DNA from: Rehmannia glutinosa
Taxonomy: Eukaryota > Streptophyta > Magnoliopsida > Lamiales > Orobanchaceae
Reading direction: 5' to 3'
NCBI GenBank assembly: GCA_016081115.2
Contig: JABTTQ020003456.1
Location: 930,001-994,000 of the forward strand
Length of the DNA: 64,000 bases
Under the pieces are notes generated by a model, which was given only the letters and a program-made list of their open reading frames with translations, ran no database searches and was not told where the DNA came from. The stretch's first letter is position 1, and each line of letters opens with the position of its first letter. Below are positions 24,993 to 35,862 of this stretch, one piece after another. The translations under genes were made by a program, and so were the position numbers.

Positions 24993-26459
24993 TGTTTGAT
25001 AAATGGTTTTATCATGATTTTGATGATTTTGTTTTTATACCAAAATAATGTTTCTAAAGGTTGTCCAAATACTCCAAAATGATCTAAAATGGTTTTAATA
25101 TTTTCCGAGTATTTCTTCAAGTTTGTTTTCGACTAAAATGGACAACGCTTTTAATGATTTTATGTCAAAATGTTTTTACATCAAAACTATGTCCCCGAAT
25201 GTTGTCCTAATACTCCCGATCGGTCTAAAATGTTTTTACTATTTTTGGAGTATTTCTTGGAGTTTGTTTTCGATATAAAATTGGACAACACATTTGTTTC
25301 AGCTCGACGGTCGCCTATAGGCAACCCGTACCTATGTTGAGTTTTGGAACAGTAAAACGGATCAAGGTAAATGGGGGAAGCGACTAGTCAGCCCTGGGGC
25401 GGTGGTGGCGATCGTCGACTTTGGGCGACCCGCAGACTAACGCACTACCCTCGAGAACAGACACATTTTGTTTCTCATTTTTTTCCTCCAACCGGTCACA
25501 CATAGGGGCGACCGGTCGAACCCACCTCGTAGGCCCCCTGTGTAAAATTCACAGAGAATTCAATTTCAACTTATCTCTGCGCGACGGTCGAACCTTTCTT
25601 TGACAAAGAAACTATCCGTTGAGTTTGCGGACAATTTTTCCTTAATTTAAGGGATTGATTTCTAAGAGCTCTTTTCTTCAATTGTCTTGGTATTTTTTTA
25701 CATATTTCATGTCCCCAAGAGGAGCCTATCATGTACAAGACATCTTCTATAAATAGAGGAAGAATTGAAGCAACACAACAAGAGAGAGAAAACTACAACA
25801 CAACAAGATACACTCAAGAATACACTTGTTCTTACATTGTCTTATTTCTTGTTGTAATTTGCCTAGCTATTCACTTTCACATTCTTGAGGTCTAGGCTTT
25901 TCTTGATTACACTTGCACTCTATTGTATTATCAATTATCGAGTTGTAATCTTGAATTTGGGTAATCATTCAACACAAGATATCCTGTGAGTGTTCTTGTG
26001 GTAAGAACACACTGGGTGATCTAGGTGTTAGGTGTGAGAAGATTGTGGTAATCTTCTTGTTGAGGTGTTGAAGAATTTGGTATTCTTGAGGTTGAAGATT
26101 GTGGTAATCTTCACAAGGTGTCGTTGGAGATTGTGGTAATCTTCAAGAGAGATTGTGGTAATCTCAAAGGTGGTGTTGAAGAAGAGTGTGGTGCTCTTCA
26201 AGGTGTTGTTGTAAGTTGGTGTTGTATTAATTTTGGAAATTAATAAAATCTTTTTTTTTTGAAATCCATCTCGGATATACTAGGGTGGTAGAGGATTAGG
26301 CCCTAGGTGGGTTGAACCTCTATAAATTGACGTGTGTTGTTTACATTCCGCACCTTTATTATTGTGTTTGAGCATTTGGTTCGAAAAAGAGGGCGAAATC
26401 GAAAAGATGGAGATAATCTATTCACCCCCTTCTAGATTATCGTAGCGCTTGGACTTACG
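24993..26459 (+). mobile_element. solo LTR of the Sirevirus-like family
   Basis: Begins TGTTTGATAAATGG and ends CTTGGACTTACG, with 5-bp TSD GATAT at 24988-24992 and 26460-26464. The host integrase reading resumes straight after it (VSFIDDHTRYCWVYLM). It is homologous to the LTR at 21699-22985 but inverted. It is longer (1467 bp) because a ~150 bp block (25035-25180 against 25185-25300) is tandemly repeated. A full element was reduced to one LTR by LTR-LTR recombination. Confidence 0.88.
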
Positions 26460-26464
26460 GATAT

Positions 26465-27110
26465 TATGTTTCTTTTATTGATGATCACACACGTTATTGT
26501 TGGGTTTATCTAATGAAATGTCATTATGATTTCTTAGGCATTTATACCTCTTTTTTTTCGAGCTCTTGTCAAAACACAACATTCTCGGTTATCAAGTGTT
26601 TTCGATGTGATTTGGGTGGGGAGTATACCTCTAATAATTTTTGTGAAATGCTTGCTTTAGATGGAACCATATATCAAACTTCATGTATCGATACTCCCGA
26701 ACAAAATGGTGTTCTTTGAGAGAAAACATAGACATATCATGGAAATCGCTCGTTCTCTTTTATTATCTCTTCTCTAGCGAATTCTGGGGGAAGTCGTTTA
26801 CAGCTTGTTTATTCAATCAATAGGATCCCAATCGCCCATACCTTGGGTGTGTCACCATTTGAGAAATTATTTGGTTGCACTCCCGATTACTCTTTCTTAC
26901 GAGTTTTTGGTTCTACATGCTTTGTTCTTCGTCCTCACATAACGTAGTAAATTGTCATATCGTTCGCCATGTGTGTTTTCTTAGGCTATGGGGATGGTCA
27001 AAAGGGGTATCGTTGTTATGACCTGTTGCACAAAAAATTATATGTGTCACGTCATGTTTTCTTTTCGAGCATATTCCTCTTTTCTCCATTCCATCTAGCT
27101 CTCACAATGT
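26465..27110 (+). pseudogene. integrase core of the outer Copia, continued
   Basis: Contains FIDDHTRYCWVYL near 26473, DLGGEYTSNNF near 26610 and TPEQNGV near 26692, followed by a stop where the catalytic Glu block should continue. The C-terminal integrase part (VSPFEKLFGCTPDYSFLRVFG near 26850-26910) is in another frame. The gene is dead. Confidence 0.8.
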
Positions 27111-28894
27111 GTCTAAATCGATCTTTTCCATATTGATCCTTTTGCTTGTGATATAGATGATACTTCTGCAGATCTTTGGTACCGATGCTTCTATCGATAC
27201 TATTGTTCCTCTCCTCCCCGCGACTATCTCTTCACCTTCTCGCGATGTGGATCCCGCTCCCGTTATCCTTCATGTGTTCGTAAGTCTACTCAATTACCCG
27301 ATTTTGTCTATTCTTCTTATTCACCATCTTTTATATCATTTTTGTCATCTATTCACAATCTCTCGAGCCAACTTCTTACAAAGAGGCAACTCTTGACCCT
27401 CTTTGGCAACAAGCTACAACTAAAGAATTGTATCGCTTTGTCAAAACCGAAACTTGGGATTTGGTACCTCTACCACAAGGTAAAAATGCAATTGGTTCTC
27501 GTTGGGTGTATAAAATCAAAACTAAATCGATGGTTCAATTGAGCGGTATAAGGCACGATTGGTTGCTAAAGGTTTTTCTCAAAGAAGTATGGTTTAGATT
27601 ATGATGAAACTTTTGCTCTGTTGCAAAGATGACTACAATTCGTACACTTATTGCCATTGCATCTGCTCGTAGATGGCATATATCCCAAATGGATGTCAGA
27701 AATGCCTTCTTGAATGGAAATCTTCAAGAAGAGATTTATATGGTTCCTCCTCCGGGTGTGATCCATAATCAAGGAGAGGTCTGTAAACTAAAGAAAGCTT
27801 TGTATGGTCTCAAACAAGCACCTCGTGCTTGGTTTGAGAAGTTCTCAGTTTCTATTCTTTCTCTTGGTTTTCGTCGTAGTGATCATGATTCGCTCTTTTT
27901 ATCAAGAATCCGCATCCGGTATTATTGTGCTCTCCTTATATGTTGATGATATGATTATTACGGTAATGATGTTGATGGGATTTGACCGCTAAAATCGAAT
28001 TGTCCTCTCTTTTTGAAATGAAAGACTTGGGTTCTCTACGATATTTTCTCGGTGATTGAAGTCGTTGGTCACCTAAAGGTTATCTCCTTTCATGACCCAA
28101 GTATGCAATGGTATTCTTGATCGTGCTCGCTTAACCGACACTTAGACTATTGATTCTCCCATTGAAGTTAATGTTCGTTATTCTTCTTCGGATGGCACAC
28201 CTTTGGATGATCCTACTTTGTATCGTGTCATTGTTAGCGATTTGGTTTATCTCACTATTACACGCCCAAATATTGCTTATGTTGTTCACATTGTTAGTCG
28301 ATTCGTTTTCTCCTACCACTGTTCATTGGGGGGAGTCGTTTTTCGTATCTTTACGCTACCTTAGAGGTACCATCTTTCAAAGTCTCTTATTTTCGTCTAC
28401 TTCCTCTTTGGAGTTACGTGCCTTCTCGAGATCCGATTGGGCGGTGATCCAGGTAGATCGTAAATATACTCTTTGGATTTTGCATTTTTCTTGGAGATTC
28501 TCTTATCTCGTGGAAGAAAGCAAAGTGTTATCTCCCATTCTTCTCGGGCCGAAAACCGAGCTATGACTTCTACTACCACCGAGATCGTTTGGTTACGATG
28601 GCTTGCCGATATGGGCGTTTTTCTTCATCATCCCACTCTTATGTACTCGCGATAATATGAGTGCCATCCAAATTGCCCACAATGCGGTGTTTCACGAAAG
28701 GACAAAACATATTGAAATTGATTGTCATCTTACTCGTCACATCTTCAACACGACACTATTACTTTGCCGTTCATTACTTCCTCAAAGACAAATTGCAGAC
28801 TTCTTCACTAAAGCACACCCGCTTCCTCGTTTTTCGTTTTTGGTTGGCAAACTCTCGATGCTACTTGCACCAGAGATCTTGAGTTTGTGGGGGA
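27111..28894 (+). pseudogene. reverse transcriptase and RNase H of the outer Copia
   Basis: The RT starts near 27400 (KTETWDLVPLPQGKNAIGSRWVYK across two frames), then QMDVRNAFLNGNLQEEIYM and ALYGLKQAPRAWFEKF (27690-27840), then catalytic LYVDDMIIT near 27934-27960 in another frame. The RNase H region includes a degraded tail near 28650-28730 (MSAIQIAHNAVFHERTKHIE). A purine tract, GTTTGTGGGGGA, abuts the 3' LTR at 28895. Many stops. Confidence 0.8.
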
Positions 28895-29102
28895 TGTTAG
28901 AGTAGTTTAATATTTTGTTATTATTGTGATTTATTTGTATTGTTAAGGGTAGTATAGTATTTTTATCTTTCTTGTAGCCCTAGCTCTATTTAAGAGGTTT
29001 TATCCTTATTTGTAATTGACTAATTGTTGTCTTGCTTCTCCCAAATTGCAAGAACACATTTTCTCTCTTCATTTTGCAATGTATAACCATTTTGTTCTAT
29101 CA
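28895..29102 (+). repeat. 3' LTR of outer Copia
   Basis: 208 bp, TGTTAGAG...TTCTATCA, followed by TSD CAGAG. It serves as an intact template for the interrupted 5' LTR. Confidence 0.85.
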
Positions 29103-29591
29103 CAGAGAACATGCAAGAATGTGCTTTTTCCTCTTAAGAATATATAGTTTTTTATTTCAAAGATAGATCGGGTGTTAAAATGCGACGACAAGAGTAATTA
29201 AGCATGTAATTACATTAACTTAATCACGTTATAATCTACTAGTTCAATTAATGATTACGGTGATTAACACGTTTAATTCCCTCCATAAGCTCCTAATAAG
29301 AAACATCATATTAGCTAGCTAATTAAATAAAACTATTATTGAAGAGTCCTTAAATCTGAATTATGTCGCATGATTGAGGTGAACCTTTTATTTATATATG
29401 AGTCTGACTTTGCCGATCATACATATTATTAAACCATGATTCAAAGTCAATTCATGCATCAAATAATTTCAACTATTTAATATAAATATCAAGTATTTTA
29501 AACAGAGACAGAAATTGATGTTGGTCTCAATTCTCAAAGGCTAGGGATCCCTATAAAGTGATCAAGGCAGAAACAAATTAATAAGGGAAAA

Positions 29592-29874
29592 GAGATAATC
29601 AAAAAAAGAAACTTCAGGTTTGAGCTAATTAGAAGAAAATCCAGACATGTTTCAAAATTACAAAAAAAAAAATCTCTCACTTTTGATTATGTCTTAAATA
29701 TAAGGGAGTAACTGTAATAATTCTATAAACAAGGTGTTTTTGAAATATTTTTCACTTATGAAGGGAGAAAATGTAAGACGGAATCAAACTTAAGGGATAA
29801 TTTATAATTTGCATAAACCTCTAGAGTTTTTTTTTGTAATTAGGCCAACCTCAGTGTTTTTTTGGTAATTATCC
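29592..29874. repeat. GGGATAATTAC-family MITE, degenerate
   Basis: Starts GAGATAATCA and ends GGTAATTATCC. It carries the family phrases ACTTCAGGTTTGAGCTAATTAG, a long A run, AAGGGAGTAACTGTAATAATT and TTAGGCCAACCTCAG. It is most like the copies at 39645-39922 and 40475-40761. No clean 9-bp TSD is visible. Confidence 0.6.
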
Positions 29875-30214
29875 TAAAAAATTGCAAATCATAGTTTCAC
29901 TTACAAGTTACAACTCACGCAAATGAAGAGGCTTTTTATTTGGGTGATTATTTACAAATTAAGAAATAAAAAGGCTCGTCGTTTTCTTGGGTTTTAACAA
30001 ATTTATGATGCACGTCTTTCCAAACTACTGTTCTACTGGAAAATTCATTGACTATTCTCATTATACAACCTTATTTATGCCAATAATTGTGACTCAATCA
30101 TCTTCGTGGAAAGACGGCAAGCAAAAACCAAGAGTTGATGGAATGGAAAAAAAAAAAGAAAAAAAAACAAGAGTTGATGGAACAGACTCTTATTGATTGT
30201 ATTATAAGTTCATA

Positions 30215-30600
30215 TATGGCTAAAAATCGAACTACATTATTGGATACTCGATTCGAGATTGATCATAAAAAGTTCGTTTAAACTCGATTAGTTAACATAG
30301 CGAACCAAATTTGAACACATTTTTCCGTTCAATAAGATATAAAGCTTGACTTGATTAATGAAATATGTATAAATTATTTATCAAACTACTCTAGTTCGAT
30401 TTATGTTCGCATTGACTAAATTATTAGCTCGTTCAAGCACAATTTGATGAATAATCAAACCAAATTCAAATAAAATTTGTGAATCTCGATAAAATTAAAT
30501 CCAAACAAGCTTATAAATACTATATATGTTCGACTTTATTCGATTTATTTACGAAGGCCTATTTATAGTTCTAAAAATAGAATTGAACACGTTTACACAT
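30215..30600. repeat. dispersed 'CTCGAACCGAAC' repeat
   Basis: Rich in phrases such as ACTCGATTCGAG, AAACTCGATTAG, CGAACCAAATTTGAACAC and CTCGTTCAAGCAC. Related phrases recur in peroxidase intron 3 (32318-32410 and 32790-32945). This is a common type of non-coding plant repeat, probably a MITE, but its ends are not resolved. Confidence 0.4.
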
Positions 30601-30747
30601 CATAACTTCATTAGGATAATTAATTAACAAAGCAGTCTTTGACAAGACCCACGAGCCACGGCCAAGGATCTTAGCAAGTGGACATTTAATACATTCTTAA
30701 TTAATTATAATTCACTAATTAGCCACTTCCTTTCTTTATCTCAATGC

Positions 30748-30757
30748 CTATAAAAGA
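30748..30757 (+). promoter_or_regulatory. TATA box of the peroxidase gene
   Basis: CTATAAAAGA lies about 120 bp before the ATG at 30875. A transcription start near 30780 would give a ~95-nt leader. Confidence 0.6.
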
Positions 30758-30874
30758 AAGCTCCTAGGAGTGTACTTTTGTGTGCCTTAAACATTACTAA
30801 TTGTAAATAGTTGTGCTAGGTTTGTAACAATTGTTACAACATTACTCTTTTTGCTACTCTTTCTAGCTATATTC

Positions 30875-33692
30875 ATGAAAATGAGAGTTGTACTAGGCAA
30901 CATTCTCCTCTTGGTGTTCCTTATAGTGGCGACCGGAGCCAATAAGGCTCTCAGTCGACCTGATAAGGCTCATGGTAAACCTGGTAGGGCTCCCAATAGA
31001 CCCGGTTTGAGTCCAAACTTTTACAAGAACACTCGTTGTCCACAGGCTGAGAACCTTGTGAGGCAAGTCACGTGGGAGAAAGCACGTAATGACCCTACCT
31101 TGGGTGCTAAGTTGCTTCGCATGCAATACCATGATTGCTTTGTTAAGGTATGAAATTCAAACTCCATATAAGAAATCAGTACGGATCCCTCTATTGTAGA
31201 ATGGTATTTCATCTTTTTTTTTTTTTTTAAGTTTCAATAATATATGCCACATGTGGCTTGTATTAGTAAAATAAAACACGAAATAAAGTATTGCTACAAA
31301 TGATGATTTGAGTAGATATGAAATAAGTATATACAATGGCATAGCTTGTCCACAAAAATGAGTTAGGGCCAATGAAAGAACTAAAGAAAAATCATATAAA
31401 CTGTAAATGAAAATTTTATTTTTTTCATTTTCTTAATAAAATTAATTAAAAAGTTGGGGGAGGGGACCGTTGGGTATATATCATGTTCAATTAATTTACA
31501 AGCACAATGGCTAGCTAATGTTTGCATTTATCATTAATTCTTCAGAAAATGGGCAGTTTTTACGCAAATCATCGTTGGCATCGACAACTTAACTTGACAA
31601 TTGGAGTACTAATTAATTAAGATAGAGATTATAATATTAGCAAAATATGTTTGTGTTGTGTACTAATTAAGTATTTTGGTTGTCATTAATTTTTTGATTT
31701 GTTTAAAATAAACTGTAGGGTTGCGATGCATCGATACTTTTGGACACCGTTGGGACAAACCAATCTGAAAAGGATGCAAGACCAAATCTCACACTGGGTG
31801 GGTTTGAAGTAATTGATGAAATCAAGAATCGGTTGAGAAAAAATGCCCTGGAATTGTTTCCTGTGCTGATATTCTTGCACTCGCTGCTCGTGATGCCGTT
31901 TCCTTTCCAGTAATTAATTAACTTTTCTAATTTTTGACTTGAAATTAAAGTAGTGAAAATAATTACATTTGTAATTAAGTTGTAATTATTTTACATTTTA
32001 TAATTATTGGCAGTTTAAGAAGTCGATGTGGGATGTGGTCACTGGTAGAAGAGATGGGAGGGTTTCTCTTTTCTCGAATGTTGCCGGCAACTTACCTTCA
32101 CCATTTTCAGATTTTGCAACACTGCTAAAGGTGTTCTCAAGCAAAGGTTTAGACATCAATGATCTTGTTGCATTATCAGGTAAAATAAAATTGTACTCTT
32201 TTCTCATAAATTTTCACCACGTTTTGTAAGTTGATCAAGAACAGACGTCCAGATCTTTGGTTGTTCTTTTGGTGTTTTAATTTATTAACCAATTGGTGCA
32301 TACTGATGGTAATTTAGGGGTGTAAACGAATCGAATCGAGCCGAACACACTATTATTCAAGGTTATTTGAATGTTTATCGAGTTTCAAAAATCGCGTTTG
32401 GATCTATTTCAAAAAGAACACAACCTTTCGAAGATGTGCAACTCTTGGAGGTAGCCTCTGGAAATCTTTAAATAGACTTTCGATTCTCGGATTGAGTTAC
32501 AATTATTATCCTCTTTTCCCCTTTGTTTTTTTTTTTTGCTTTCTGCTTATTTCTTTACAATCTCTTGCTCCAGAAAATTATGAGAAATGTAATCTTAGAA
32601 TTTTCGAGATTAAGGTTTTGTATCCCGTAGGTTAATTCCTTGATACTATTTACACCGTGTGTGGGGGAATTAATACCTTAAAGATAACATCTTCAAAGGT
32701 GTGCCTAGCCTGCTTTATCTGATTTTCATTACCCATAGTTTTATATAACACAAGTAGCTTGATATTTTATAGATTTCTTGAAGTTTTTAATTAATTGAGC
32801 CGAACTCTTACCGACTTATACAACTTAGCGAATGTAAGAATGTGTTCAAACTTGTTAAAGCTTCAACCGAACTCAAAACGAGTTTTTAATTATCAATTTT
32901 CGAGTTGAATATCGAATAATTTGATTCTTTTTCAAAGACTAACTAGTATTCTGGACGTGTGTTAGTGAAATAGATCACAACAAAATATCGTATCACGAAA
33001 CGATAATTACATTTTACCCTCCAAATTATCATGAGTTTTGCACTCTGCCGATTGCATTTTGCAAATATCTCTACGAAGTGAATTTGACTATGATGAGTTG
33101 ACATATGTCAACTTTTGATTGGTTTAGGGGCAAAATACAACAAATCATATTGTTTGATTTGTTCAAATGACAAAATACGTATTTTTTCTAAGTTCAATTG
33201 ACAAAGCGCAAAAAACAATATAGTTTGGTGGACAAAATATAATTCCAAGTACTATTGAACTAATATTTGGCTCAAAAAAACTTCACAGGTGCACACACCA
33301 TCGGAGTATCACACTGCGGAGCCTTCTCCCGGCGGCTCTTCAACTTCACCGGCAAAGGCGACGCCGACCCGTCGCTCGACCCCAACTACGCCGCATTCCT
33401 GAAAACACAGTGCCCCAACCCCGCCAACCCGGATACAACTGTCGGCCTGGACCCGAACAGCACCCTCACTTTCGACACACACTACTTCACAGCCGTGAAC
33501 CAGAACCAGGGCCTTCTCCAGACTGATGCGGCCCTTCTCACGGACCCGACTTCAGCGAGAATCGTTACGGAGTTTCAATCTCAGGCGGCGTTTTTCGAGC
33601 AGTTTGGTAAATCGATGGTGAAAATGGGAGGGATTGAAGTGCTGGTTGGAGAGGAAGGGGAGATAAGGAAAAATTGTCGCGTGGTTAATTAA
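30875..33692 (+). CDS. class III (secretory) peroxidase, four exons, one frameshift
   Basis: Haem peroxidase of the plant secretory family: oxidises phenolics with H2O2 in the cell wall or vacuole. Exons 30875-31147, 31719-31909, 32014-32179 and 33289-33692, all GT-AG; the 166-bp third exon and intron positions are typical. ATG 30875 precedes a hydrophobic signal peptide (residues 1-22) and a short Pro/Arg-rich linker. Visible are catalytic Arg and distal His (LLRMQYHDCFV), GCDASILLD, RRDGRVS, proximal His in SGAHTIG, and the C-terminal Cys in RKNCRVVN. Exon 2 is one base short: the A run at 31838-31843 has six A where seven would restore the frame into CPGIVSCADILALAARDA. With that base the product is 344 aa, a normal length. 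Without it the protein stops early. The last exon is GC-rich, unlike the others. Confidence 0.9.
32318..32945. repeat. dispersed repeat split inside peroxidase intron 3
   Basis: Left part 32318-32410 (GGGGTGTAAACGAATCGAATC...) and right part 32790-32945 (GAGCCGAACTCTTACCGAC...CGAACTCAAAACGAG) look like two halves of the repeat seen at 30215-30600, separated by ~380 bp of unrelated DNA. A later insertion may have split it. The borders are uncertain. Confidence 0.4.
33002..33247. repeat. MITE-like inverted repeat in peroxidase intron 3
   Basis: The left end AATTACATTTTACCCTCCAA and the complement of the right end (AATTATATTTTGTCCACCAA) form imperfect terminal inverted repeats of ~40 bp. The element makes up much of the distal part of intron 3, next to the acceptor at 33288. 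It has no coding capacity. Confidence 0.5.
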
Positions 33693-33995
33693 TCAGTGAA
33701 CATCTTATTTTTTGGAAATGTTGGATTTGATTTTTGTGTCCACTTGAATTTATATGTTTTCTGATTTAGGGATAAATTTCAATTGGAATTAATTCGTAAT
33801 TAAGTATTTATTTCAAAATATTTTATGTACGTATATTTATTAATGAAATTGAATACTGAATATGAAGAGAGATTGATTTCATTTTTAATTTGAAGTAAAA
33901 CGGAATTTTAAAACTGAAACAGATGTTTCCAGCCATAGTGGAGTAGAATTCACGTCAAAGTGGTTACAACGTACAATGAGAGAAAATATATTATG

Positions 33996-34919
33996 TGTTG
34001 GAATTGGTTTTATTAAATTGGGTTTTGACCCGATTTTGACCAATTATTTAAGTGGGGTCATTTATTCAAAGTATGAAATAAATGAGATAAACGTCATCTA
34101 CGTGGGTAGATGAGTTTAACATTTTGAATTTCTCAAAACCAATATCGGGTGAATGAGAAATAAATGCATAAAGTTGACACTTAAAATCTTTTATATATGG
34201 AATATAAAGGGTGGGAATATGGAAAGCCATATCCCACATAGGAAACATATTATATGTTTGTTAGTTAATAAAAGAGCTTCACCACTAAGGAGTAATCAAG
34301 TGGAACTTTATACAGACACCCTAGTGGACCAAGTCATTTTGACTAGCCTTTTGGCTAGCTCAAAAGGCACCGAAGGGCAGTGCGAGCACCGCCCCGAGCC
34401 GGAGTCCAGGGCCGCGACGCCGCACATAGTCGCATTGGGCGCTTTGAGCACCGTGATCGACGCGTCGTCATCCCGGTGTGCGGATGTGTATGCCAAAGGG
34501 TGTGTTCCTTCAGACAGAGATGCGATTAGGACCATCGATTGCATTTTATTAACCACGGGCGCGATCGGCCGGTCCAAGCGATCGAACCAGGGGTTGCACC
34601 TAGTCACACCAGAGCTCTATATAAACCATTTTTAATCATTTTCCGGATCGAAAATTTCGAAATTCACATAAAGATCGACATATAAAAAGTCTTGAGAGTT
34701 CAAAAACACTAAAAGTTCGAAGTGTCTTGTGATTTGTAGTGTTTGCTATCACAAAACGTAAGTCGTTGTATCTTGGGAGGCGATTGCCGTTTCCGTTAAC
34801 ACCGTGAGCGGGGCAATTTCGTCTTAAAGACAAAGAGTTCAACTCTCGCCTCGACTTTCTGTTACTTCGCTTTCGATTTTCTCGTGGTCATTCGATATAC
34901 ACCATCGTAATTTCCAACA
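33996..34919 (+). mobile_element. solo LTR (TGTTGGAA family) with perfect TSD
   Basis: 924 bp starting TGTTGGAATTGG and ending AATTTCCAACA, flanked by TTATG at 33991-33995 and 34920-34924. Its first 250 bp follow the same plan as the LTRs of the Copia at 54561-61263 (GTTTTGACCCGATTTTGACCAA, a TAGATGAG block, TTCTCAAAACC, ATCCCACATAGGAAA), so it belongs to a related Copia family. It has the same GC-rich middle (34370-34620). No internal region remains. Confidence 0.85.
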
Positions 34920-34924
34920 TTATG

Positions 34925-35371
34925 TAGCTAATGTATGCACAACAATATTGCATTGTCGATCAATTCAACAATATTTGTTCCCCAATCGAAGAACTTTAAT
35001 AACGTTAAGTGAATTTGATTCAATAATTTCAATTTGCAATCCATGACTGTCAAAAACTCCAAACCTCTACGATTACGAATTGACATGGTTCCATTGTAAG
35101 CATATCAAACTCACTTGGCACGAACTCGACATGGAGTTATTGAAAGAGATCCGAACACGAACATGAGAAACTTAAACCCGAACACGACTGACATTAATTT
35201 GACACGATGTTACCGTTTGTCTTAAAATATAGTTATCTTATATTTTATTTAATTTTTAGTATATTTTGAACATAACGCGAAACTGACCCAAAATCAAACA
35301 CAAATACGACTCGCTCACCCGAACTGCCACCCCTAAAATTAATTGTTTATATATCTCATTGTCCGTTAACA
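34925..35371. other. spacer without recognised features
   Basis: AT-rich DNA with a block near 35090-35330 of phrases such as GAACTCGACATGG and CCCGAACACGACTGACA that resembles a decayed dispersed repeat. Nothing is supported as a gene. Confidence 0.4.
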
Positions 35372-35384
35372 ATAAGATCCTAGA

Positions 35385-35500
35385 CTGCAAATTGGATAGT
35401 GGTACATTGATTTAAGATCTTCAAGTCACGCCAGTAGTATAAAATTCGATTCCCACTGAGCTTCCTCTCATGTCTCGATTTCAGGATTTGTACTAAAACT
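35385..35500 (+). mobile_element. tRNA-derived SINE with 13-bp TSD
   Basis: A perfect direct repeat, ATAAGATCCTAGA, at 35372-35384 and 35501-35513 brackets a 116-bp unit. It has an A-box-like region (GATAGTGGTACATTGATT), the CTTCAAGTCACGCC phrase and a B box, AATTCGATTCCC (35444-35455). This is the layout of plant SINEs. Confidence 0.75.
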
Positions 35501-35862
35501 ATAAGATCCTAGATTTTCTTATCATAAATTTTCATGAATACTATATAATTTTTTCCCATTTTAGAATTCGTCGTCTCAAACACAACTTTAAAATATTGCG
35601 ATCCCAAAAATGTTGTGCCAAACATATGAGGGTAGTATCAGCAATCATCATCACATATATATAAAATCATGATTTATATAGTATTTGGTGCACTAAAATG
35701 TTGATGACACTTATGGAAACACTACTGGGCGACTTTAATTTCATCGTTTCTAAAATTGTCCTTTAAAATGACAAATCCAAATAGTAGCGGAAAATTGCAG
35801 TCAAACCAGAATCATTGCCTGAAGCCCCCAGTCCACCCACATTCATTTTTCTAGGGTTTCTC

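Larger units (their letters stand above)
4762..29102 (+). mobile_element. Ty1/Copia element (Ale-like), host of a transposon nest
   Basis: Outermost element of the nest. The 5' LTR starts TGTTAGAGTAG at 4762 and the 3' LTR (28895-29102) ends ...TTCTATCA, with 5-bp TSD CAGAG at 4757-4761 and 29103-29107. Removing the two inserted elements leaves about 4.7 kb, a normal size for a Copia element with ~208 bp LTRs. The internal order is gag, protease, integrase, reverse transcriptase, RNase H, which defines Ty1/Copia. The coding region is broken by many stops and frameshifts and by the solo LTR, so the copy is dead. The lineage name Ale is inferred from the short LTRs and overall size. Confidence 0.85.
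29108..30740. other. AT-rich spacer upstream of the peroxidase
   Basis: No gene seen. It contains one MITE (29592-29874) and one dispersed repeat (30215-30600), listed separately; the rest is unique-looking AT-rich DNA. Confidence 0.5.

Noticed and set aside
34377..34620. rRNA or tRNA gene suggested by GC richness
   Set aside because: No conserved rRNA or tRNA core motifs are present, and it is part of the LTR.
34153..34635. 160-codon frame with GC-rich coding look
   Set aside because: It lies wholly inside the solo LTR 33996-34919 and is explained by the GC-rich block of that LTR.
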